Of a stretch of 64,000 nt of DNA, positions 58,077-64,000 are shown one piece after another. The first letter of the stretch is position 1; each line of letters starts with the position of its first letter. Origin of the DNA: JABMQF01 sp964563755. Lineage in GTDB: Archaea; Nanobdellota; Nanobdellia; Woesearchaeales; UBA11576. The stretch covers positions 1-64,000 of the forward strand of contig CAZLYC010000009.1 in NCBI GenBank assembly GCA_964563755.1. Direction: 5' to 3'. Both the position numbers and the translations under genes were made by a program. The notes under the pieces are model-generated. The model saw only the letters and a program-made list of their open reading frames with translations. It was not told the origin of the DNA and made no database searches.

Positions 58077-60884
58077 TCAGTTGCAGTTAAGCGGTATAGG
58101 GTCCATAAATACGCCTTCAGCATACAACCTGTAATTCTTAGCGTCATGCTCCATAACTGAAGTGGGAATCCTTGTGCCTATAATCTTTCCTACATATGTC
58201 CAGTTAGTATCATACGGCACTTTTTTATCAAGACCCATTTCTCGCTGGCAGTGCTTGTATCCATAAGCTCGGGTAACTGTCGGCCAGTCATCGCATTCAA
58301 TCGTCTGCTCAGTGCCTGGAAACACACCTGGCCCGGTTATTATCTCAAATCTGCTTGTATGTCCTGGATTAACAGATACTGTGCCTGATGCCAGGACTTC
58401 CATCTCTACCTCATCAGGCAAATCATAAATTCCTTTTTCAATGACTCTCTTAATCACACATGATGCGCTAGTGACTGTTGCATGAGGCAGCAAGACGCGA
58501 AGCTTAGTCTGTTTGCAGGTCGTCTTAGGTTTTGAAGAACTATCAGAAGCGCAGATAGTTATATCATAATATCCTGGAACTGTATTATTAGGTACGGAAC
58601 CATATTCTTCTGTTCCTCTAAGAACGCCAACAGGATCCATAATAATTCCATTCGGTAAACCGCTTGCAGTGAATGTGTATGGGGGCACTCCTCCGACAGG
58701 AATCCTAAGAGGTCTATCAATAGAACTCCACTTTGCTCTATTTTCATTAATCTCTTCAATCGTGCAAGGCTTTATTTCCAACGTCGACGGATCCTGGCAT
58801 TCCCCTGGATGACATCCATATATTGTGTAGTCAGGAGGCATAGAAATCTGTTCGGTGCAGACAGGGTAATAATATGCGTCGTAGACAACAGCAACCTCGA
58901 TTTCAGAATTAAGATAAAAATCAATATCAGATGATTGGACAGGCAGCAACTGCTTCTTACCCTCGACCTGCTGCAGTGTCTTGTCCTCTTCAGAAACTTC
59001 CTGCTCCTCTACCTTTTTAGTCTCAAACATAGCAATAGTAGCATAATCCTTCCCAGAGCTTAGGACGCAGCTTCCTGTACCTGCGCAGTTGAGTTTCCAT
59101 CCCTTGAAGACATTGCCTTTCCCAGGTTTTGCAGTAAGAGTCACACTACGAACGCTTCCTGGATAAATCTCTGTGCAGTCACCTTTGCAGCGGATGCCTG
59201 CAGGGTCAGACATTATCCTGCCTTCGCCTTCAACACCGACAAACACTGCCCAGTCAGGAGTTGGGCTGGTTGTCTCAAGCTTTGTAGGGCAAACATCACA
59301 TATTATCATGTCAAGTCCTGTCTGGTCAGGAGTCCTGCCCTCATCACGAGTAGGGACTCTTAGCATCCTATCGACTGTCTCTGGAGTCATTAGAATTCCG
59401 TTGAACTGAACATCAGGTGTTCCTATGACAAGAGTCTGCAATGAACCCAATAGCGTTCCGCTGAATGGGACAAATATATCCATGGCAGAATAACCTGCCC
59501 TTGTTACGTGGTAGAATAGGAATGGAACAATCATATCGCGGGGGTCTTTACCTGTCCTCATCGCTGTAATCTCTATGTCTTTTATGAGTGCTTGTGTTGT
59601 CAGCGGTGCGACGTAGCCTACCCAATTGATGAGTCCGACGGTTGTCAAAGCCCTTCCTAAAGTAGCGCTTCCAGACCTGCCAGCTGCTCTATTTCCAACG
59701 TCAACGGAACCCGCAATTGCTTCGTCGAAGCCCATCCTTTTTGCCCCGCAGCTGAATATGTCACTCACACGAGAAAACTCCCTTCCGCAAGGATCATAAT
59801 ACGATCTAAACTCGTCTTCTACGGCATCCCCTGTGACATCAATTATTGAAGAACCAGATATTGGTGCTGGCTGCTGGTCGCCATACATCAGCGCTCCAAG
59901 AAGCTTATCAGCGTCTGCAAGCATTTCTTTGTCGTAAGACAGAGTAACTCCGTTCATTTCCATGAAAGGAACGCTTTTGACAGTGCCTCTTACAACTGAT
60001 GCGACATCCTTGCGGAAGTCGGCGTATGCCTTGATTCGAGCATCAACTGCACTGAACAGCGCAGGGTCTACCGAACCAGGGCTTTCATTCTCTGCCATGC
60101 TTGCATGATTTTTTAGGTTCTTGAGTATTCTCACTGAGGAATCTATGAATTCAAGAGTTACCGCGCCAGGTTTTGATGAATAAGCAGGAATCTCATTTAC
60201 ATTGAACCCTTCGATTAAATTGGAGGATATTTCGCCTGCTGATTTCTTCTGCCTTACAGATATGCTCAACACAGCAGCAGAGACTTCCCAACTTTCTGTA
60301 TTAAAATATGGAGGGACACCAACATCAACAGAATCTTCCTTAACCAGGACAGGTCTTACTGACACATAGTATCCTTTCCCGTCGGAAAAATCGACGAACT
60401 GCTCTGCTTCAAGGTCGAACTTACCATAAATAGTGATGACTGAAGCAGGCAAGGCAGACATCGTGCTGAGCCTTTCAATATTCGCCTGCTGCATATCTGC
60501 CGAAGGATTCGCCAGCTTCGGAATGAACAGAATTGCCGGCCCCGCCACGAAAACCATCATCAGGACAAAAAGTATGCTCGCATCAACCAGCTTTGAGGTT
60601 ATATTGAATTTCCTCTTTATTAGTGCAGTGATTATTCCCATGAGCGCAAAACCTACGCTGAAAAAAAGCATGGATCCCAAGAATATCTTAACAAGCCGGT
60701 CAATATCTATAGATATGACAAAAACAAATAATACGCTGAAAACTATCAGCATGCCAACAAGAGCACGCATGTTGGTCAAAAGAGTGCCAGGTGCTTTAGA
60801 ATCATGATGCGCTACTGGTTTTCCGCAGTGGTCGCAGAACTTAGCGCTTTCACCAATTTTTTTGCCGCAATGTGAGCAATCCAT
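58077..60884 (-). CDS. Large surface protein: zinc ribbon, membrane segments, InlB-type and Ig-like repeats
   Basis: 935 residues. Residues 1-20 form a zinc ribbon (CSHCG...CDHCG with Cys 3, 6, 17, 20). Three membrane segments lie between about 35 and 125. The rest is outside or large-domain: a GRIMSDPAGIRCKGDCTEIYP-type divergent InlB B-repeat (Bacterial Ig-like) near 545-620, and a cadherin/He_PIG-like Ig module (VGGVPPYTFTASGLPNG) near 725-800. Several cysteines are spread in the second half. It would link an intracellular zinc ribbon to an extracellular adhesion-type region. Function unknown. Confidence 0.75.
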   Translation of the reverse strand: MDCSHCGKKIGESAKFCDHCGKPVAHHDSKAPGTLLTNMRALVGMLIVFSVLFVFVISIDIDRLVKIFLGSMLFFSVGFALMGIITALIKRKFNITSKLVDASILFVLMMVFVAGPAILFIPKLANPSADMQQANIERLSTMSALPASVITIYGKFDLEAEQFVDFSDGKGYYVSVRPVLVKEDSVDVGVPPYFNTESWEVSAAVLSISVRQKKSAGEISSNLIEGFNVNEIPAYSSKPGAVTLEFIDSSVRILKNLKNHASMAENESPGSVDPALFSAVDARIKAYADFRKDVASVVRGTVKSVPFMEMNGVTLSYDKEMLADADKLLGALMYGDQQPAPISGSSIIDVTGDAVEDEFRSYYDPCGREFSRVSDIFSCGAKRMGFDEAIAGSVDVGNRAAGRSGSATLGRALTTVGLINWVGYVAPLTTQALIKDIEITAMRTGKDPRDMIVPFLFYHVTRAGYSAMDIFVPFSGTLLGSLQTLVIGTPDVQFNGILMTPETVDRMLRVPTRDEGRTPDQTGLDMIICDVCPTKLETTSPTPDWAVFVGVEGEGRIMSDPAGIRCKGDCTEIYPGSVRSVTLTAKPGKGNVFKGWKLNCAGTGSCVLSSGKDYATIAMFETKKVEEQEVSEEDKTLQQVEGKKQLLPVQSSDIDFYLNSEIEVAVVYDAYYYPVCTEQISMPPDYTIYGCHPGECQDPSTLEIKPCTIEEINENRAKWSSIDRPLRIPVGGVPPYTFTASGLPNGIIMDPVGVLRGTEEYGSVPNNTVPGYYDITICASDSSSKPKTTCKQTKLRVLLPHATVTSASCVIKRVIEKGIYDLPDEVEMEVLASGTVSVNPGHTSRFEIITGPGVFPGTEQTIECDDWPTVTRAYGYKHCQREMGLDKKVPYDTNWTYVGKIIGTRIPTSVMEHDAKNYRLYAEGVFMDPIPLNCN

Positions 60885-60942
60885 TCCTGCACGTGCAGTC
60901 GTTCACGTACTTAATAAGCATTTCTATCTATCAATAGAAGAT

Positions 60943-61194
60943 CTATCCCCTCTTCCAGGAGTTATGGCCCCATTGGATGAGGATATCAAAATCATTCGGC
61001 AGAGCGGGAGTATCGCACGCGCCAAAGCATGAACCAGCCCAGACAAAAATGTCTGCCTTGGTCTTTCTCTTAAGAAAATTAACAATCTCTTTTGCCTTTG
61101 GCTTCAGGCCGTCCGGCAGCTGGATGCATACCTTCTTCGCCTTCTCGCTGCTGATCAGGCCAGCAGCACGCTCCAACTCCAGGTCGTATTCCAT
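60943..61194 (-). pseudogene. Dph2/diphthamide-synthase N-terminal fragment
   Basis: 83 residues starting MEYDLELERAAGLISSEKAK. KVCIQLPDGLKPKAKEIVNFL and the cysteine motif WAGSCFGACDTPALPND match the N-terminal third of Dph2, which transfers the 3-amino-3-carboxypropyl group in diphthamide synthesis of EF-2. Normal Dph2 is about 340 residues; the reading ends at QWGHNSWKRG and stop, with no continuation downstream. A TATA element (GTTTTTTAAACT near 61217-61230) supports the start. Likely a truncated gene, or a half of a split gene. Confidence 0.75.
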
Positions 61195-61241
61195 AATAGA
61201 TAAAAAAGCAATCCAGTTTAAAAAACTTGTTCTGGTTTTCC

Positions 61242-61343
61242 ATACGAACGCCACGCTCGCATGGCTAATACATCCGTTTATGTTCGCCCAACTGCGAGGT
61301 CAATAGACAGAGTTCTCTGACGCTCGCCAGGTGGCGTTCGTAT
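61242..61343. repeat. 13-base inverted repeat flanking 76 bases
   Basis: ATACGAACGCCAC at 61242-61254 and GTGGCGTTCGTAT at 61331-61343 are exact inverted copies; CGCTCGC is also repeated directly beside or inside the arms. The GC content is higher than the surroundings. This may be a miniature element or IS end remnant. Confidence 0.55.
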
Positions 61344-61375
61344 TGGATGAATTGCTGAACTGTTCTGACTTCTTT

Positions 61376-61510
61376 TCAGTTCAATTCCAGGAATACGTCA
61401 TCCAAATCGTGTCGTGAGAGGTGCTTCTTGTTGAGGACGCTCTCGAATGAGCTCCTAGACCGTCTCATCTTCTCCTTAATCTCGAATAAAACTTCATCGT
61501 CTTTCTCCAT
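61376..61510 (-). CDS. Small charged 44-residue protein
   Basis: 44 residues: a highly charged sequence MEKDDEVLFEIKEKMRRSRSS followed by FESVLNKKHLSRHDLDDVFLELN, with no cysteines. GAGGGTGA lies six bases upstream of the ATG at 61510. It is short but has good codon structure and a ribosome site. Function unknown. Confidence 0.5.
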   Translation of the reverse strand: MEKDDEVLFEIKEKMRRSRSSFESVLNKKHLSRHDLDDVFLELN

Positions 61511-61561
61511 TCTCATTCACCCTCGATATGTTGTTATTATAATGATGATAATTATTATTGC

Positions 61562-63592
61562 TCATTTGAGCCTTATCAGGCTCATCCTGTCAAAGTCCTT
61601 CGTATCTATGGTAAGCTCAACAAGGAACTTGCCGCCTTCCTCGTCGTTGCATCTCGCAAGGAACTCCTCCTGCATCTGGCCAGAATACTTCGCGACCATC
61701 TTGCCGAACACGACCTCTCCCTTATCGGTCAGCTCGACTCCCAGTTTCGGTTCGTCCACAAAAAATTCGTTCGCCGCAGGATGATTGGATGACCTCATGT
61801 TATCATACATCGCCCTAAGTATTATCTTTCTCCTAGACCACCTGTAGTATATCACATTCTTCATGTCAGAACGGCTCTTCTGCGGATTAATCGCTATCTG
61901 CTTGTCAATAGCGCCTGAGAATCTGGGCACCTCTGTAACTATCTGCTTGATTTCAGGCGAGAAAATTTCACATTCAGGTATAAGAGAAGTGAACGAGTCA
62001 TCGTCCCCCAGGGCATAGCTGAAACGCAGCCTGTGACCTAGAAGATGATATGTATCTGCCCCTCTGCATTCTTCACTCAAGAAATTCCTCTTGTGCAGCG
62101 CAGCCAGGCAGACCTTTTTTGAAAGATCCTCGACCAACCCGCCGAGATTCATCACTCCTTCTTCAGTCATGACAAGATGCCCTAGTCTTTTATCATCTTC
62201 TATGAAATACCTGCCAAAATCAGGATGATTATCATTCTTCATGTGCCTTGCGACTATATTCTCCGCGACAGAATCAACAATGCCTTTTGTCAAAGACCTG
62301 ATGTACTCTGCAGTCATCCTGCCTTCCGGCACAGGAGCGATATCAATCCTAAAATTCCTAAGGTACGGATTGCTTGAATCAAGATACAATTTTTTCGCGG
62401 ACTCGACTGAAAATCCCTGCTCAGACTTTGTCTTTGCCTCGCACTCAGGTTTTATCTTTAGGTAGAAAGGAGCAGGACCTGTCTCATTCATCGACATTAT
62501 AGATTCAAGTATGATGCTTGTGAGCTTGTCGTACTGCCTCTCAAGCTTAGTCTCGCCTTCCTCTGTGAACGTGAACATCACTCTTTCTTCATTCCCTTTG
62601 CGCTGCGTAACTCTGCGCATGTATCTCTCAAAAAATGGATGATTGGAATCACTCATCTGGTGCCCGAGTGCATTAAGCGCGGCCTTTCTCGCGAAGGCAT
62701 CATAAGCATCGAGCCTCTCTTCATCATCAAGCCCTTCTGTATCAGGCAGATAATCCCTTATGACAATCTTCGTCTCAGGATTCAGCATCAGATGCTTGAT
62801 ATTTATGCTTGAAACTTCCGTCTTTGCAGGGTTAAGATTTGTCTTTATCCATACAACCCCTCCTTCATCTATCCCGGGCATGGTAAGAAGCCGCGGCATG
62901 AAATCTTTTGTGACCATCTCTGAAAAACCAAGAAAATCAATCCTTGACCTGTCTGCAACGTACTCTTTACCTTCAAGCTTTAAGAACTTGTACAGCTCAG
63001 GATGCTTGGAATCAGAAAGATTCTTCAAGATGACGTCGCGTTCCAGCGCCGAGGATATCTGTTCCTGTATCACTGAAGACTTGTCTTTTACGCTCATATG
63101 AGGAAGATTTAGCACGAATGTGTGCGTTATATCCGAATCAAAATATTTCCTCTTGAATGTCTGTATCGAAAGACCGTCTGCGTTCATGTTGCCAGCGACA
63201 CGGAACCTCGCGCCATTCATCACTCCATCCGCCTTCGATACATATTCCATCAGCATGTCAGCGTACTTCTCGACAATGCTTCCTATGTCAGATGCATGCT
63301 CGTTTTTTGGCGTCCTTGTCTCAATGAACTCGGTATTGAGCATATTGCCTTCGTTATCATGTATGGGTGTCGTGCTCATGTCGAAATACTGAAGATACCA
63401 ATCTGCATTTTCCTTGACGCTCGGGTCGATTATCCTGTCCATCAGGAAATCCCTGACAGCCTGTCTTATCTCGAAATCAGGATTTTCAGAACCTAAGACT
63501 TTCGGGATGTCCATTATTGCGTTGAACATTATGTTAGGGTAGACTCGACCTCCAGCAATGACCTGAAGCGCTTCTACTTCGTAACCGGTCAA
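61562..63592 (-). CDS. Large internally repeated hypothetical protein (main reading)
   Basis: 676 residues from a TTG start. A motif (S/N/D)x(N/K)HPxxxxF(L/F/M) occurs at residues ~197, 318, 456 and 604, spaced 121-148, each followed by an (L/M)(T/S)xEGxxxLxxL(V)-like helix; a weaker copy (SENPDFEIRQAV) is near residue 36. Each unit is probably a helical domain. No known family. The coding frame continues upstream past the TTG to an in-frame TGA at 63643-63641 and further to a well-placed GTG at 63742. Confidence 0.7.
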   Translation of the reverse strand: MTGYEVEALQVIAGGRVYPNIMFNAIMDIPKVLGSENPDFEIRQAVRDFLMDRIIDPSVKENADWYLQYFDMSTTPIHDNEGNMLNTEFIETRTPKNEHASDIGSIVEKYADMLMEYVSKADGVMNGARFRVAGNMNADGLSIQTFKRKYFDSDITHTFVLNLPHMSVKDKSSVIQEQISSALERDVILKNLSDSKHPELYKFLKLEGKEYVADRSRIDFLGFSEMVTKDFMPRLLTMPGIDEGGVVWIKTNLNPAKTEVSSINIKHLMLNPETKIVIRDYLPDTEGLDDEERLDAYDAFARKAALNALGHQMSDSNHPFFERYMRRVTQRKGNEERVMFTFTEEGETKLERQYDKLTSIILESIMSMNETGPAPFYLKIKPECEAKTKSEQGFSVESAKKLYLDSSNPYLRNFRIDIAPVPEGRMTAEYIRSLTKGIVDSVAENIVARHMKNDNHPDFGRYFIEDDKRLGHLVMTEEGVMNLGGLVEDLSKKVCLAALHKRNFLSEECRGADTYHLLGHRLRFSYALGDDDSFTSLIPECEIFSPEIKQIVTEVPRFSGAIDKQIAINPQKSRSDMKNVIYYRWSRRKIILRAMYDNMRSSNHPAANEFFVDEPKLGVELTDKGEVVFGKMVAKYSGQMQEEFLARCNDEEGGKFLVELTIDTKDFDRMSLIRLK

Positions 63593-63742
63593 CCTGTTGT
63601 AGACTGAGAATTCCTTGTTCTGTTTGCATGACTCTTTGAGTCACTTAAGATAATCAATCTGCGCAGCAGTGCAACTCTCAATGATACTTTCAATAGATGG
63701 TCCGCTACCTTCTCCTTTGTCAGTACGTCCTTGCAACGTCAC
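63593..63742 (-). other. Upstream continuation of the repeat-protein frame, split by an in-frame TGA
   Basis: From GTG at 63742 (AAGGAG 8 bases upstream) the frame reads 33 residues (VTLQGRTDKGEGSGPSIES and further) to a TGA at 63643-63641. It then continues in the same frame for 16 codons (LKESCKQNKEFSVYNR) into the main reading. The TGA coincides with a hairpin-like palindrome TGACTC-AAA-GAGTCA (63629-63643). Nonsense mutation, sequencing error or read-through are all possible. Confidence 0.6.
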
Positions 63743-63978
63743 GTCCCTTGCTCCTTTTTGCTGCGATTTTTACTATCTAGCCTTTTTTCTAGCAGTATAG
63801 GTATCGCTAGCGTTTAACATCTCAACAACACCTTATTGTTACTTCTAAGTGACTACTACGAGCACTTATATTTAAATGTTCCTGTTTTATTTATAAATGA
63901 TTTTAAATAATTTTTCCTTTAGAAGATAGAAAAAGGCAGGTTTAATCCTGCTTTAAACCAATAAAAATCCTTATTAGT
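63743..63978. other. Right-end intergenic region
   Basis: 236 bases without a supported gene. It contains AT-rich TATA-like segments on both strands: minus CATTTAAATATAAG near 63871-63886 for the repeat-protein gene, and plus GCTTTAAACC near 63950-63958. A palindrome CAGG-TTTAAT-CCTG occurs near 63937. No tRNA or repeat array is seen. Confidence 0.5.
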
Positions 63979-64000
63979 ATGCCAAGAACGAAGCACACGA
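63979..64000 (+). CDS. Possible gene start at the window edge
   Basis: ATG at 63979 begins MPRTKHT and runs to the edge. A TATA-like element GCTTTAAACC lies about 25 bases upstream, which suits a leaderless archaeal transcript. Seven codons are too few to assign anything. Confidence 0.25.

Noticed and set aside
63641..63643. TGA as selenocysteine
   Set aside because: Archaeal SECIS elements lie mainly in 3' UTRs. No SECIS-like structure or Sec genes are seen, and the position is not a redox motif. Kept only as an interrupted frame.
63979..64000. Naming the gene at the right edge
   Set aside because: Only seven codons are visible; no assignment is possible.

Overview
The window looks archaeal. 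Most genes are preceded by TATA-type elements about 25-30 bases upstream of short or leaderless starts. It carries TrmB-type regulators, a PurO-type IMP cyclohydrolase, fragments of a Hel308-type helicase and of Dph2, a conserved small TM/HEPN/PIN gene repertoire, and tRNAs without an encoded CCA. The many short secreted or lipid-anchored proteins, compact ATGA-type gene overlaps and half-genes suggest a small-genome (DPANN-like, for example Woesearchaeota-type) lineage, but that placement is inference. A run of 100 Ns at 15085-15184 shows that this is a scaffold, probably from a metagenome or draft assembly.

Layout. 1-8.5 kb: the 5' end of uvrA, then envelope-type genes (DUF5667-like, membrane-tethered winged helix, SIMPL, a Cys-rich secreted protein, a lipoprotein), a tandem paralog pair and a TrmB regulator. 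8.5-13.4 kb: an RsuA-type pseudouridine synthase, a P-loop kinase and an arsenic-type operon arsR-arsE-arsF-arsG-permease, followed by an HD phosphohydrolase. 13.5-23 kb: an accessory zone with a protein made of ~110-residue repeats (containing the assembly gap), an Imm5-like protein, a NUDIX protein, secreted proteins, a FecR-type membrane protein, a second TrmB regulator and a leucine-rich-repeat protein. 23.3-29.5 kb: PRPP synthetase, a methyltransferase, a three-gene ArsR/ferredoxin/NapH-like cassette, an M48-like protease and DUF1295/DUF2177 membrane proteins. 29.5-36.8 kb: a toxin-antitoxin island (DUF4258-DUF2283, RHH-PIN, MNT-HEPN, a lone DUF2283, RelBE) with an AT-rich insert of three tiny overlapping membrane-protein genes, ending in another FecR-type protein. 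36.8-53.7 kb: a minus-strand purine block. 53.7-64 kb: a helicase half, two deoxynucleoside-kinase paralogs, two tRNAs, membrane/surface proteins, a dph2 fragment and a repeat protein gene interrupted by an in-frame TGA.

How the genes work together. PurM, PurSL, PurQ, PurD, PurN, a PurE-PurE-PurC fusion, IMP dehydrogenase, PurO and the AICAR transformylase are encoded in one nearly gapless operon. PurB and PurA sit just upstream as a second operon. With PRPP synthetase elsewhere in the window this covers nearly all of de novo purine synthesis; PurF and GuaA are not seen here. PurA carries a C-terminal HAD phosphatase domain, and PurB carries a C-terminal tail that looks like a shrunken, inactive HAD fold.

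The most unusual structural theme is that several accessory modules are bracketed by short direct repeats that coincide with the 3' end of the upstream gene: the kinase after rsuA, and the ArsR/ferredoxin/NapH cassette after the methyltransferase, with weaker cases around relBE and the PIN module. No integrase or transposase is visible in any of them.
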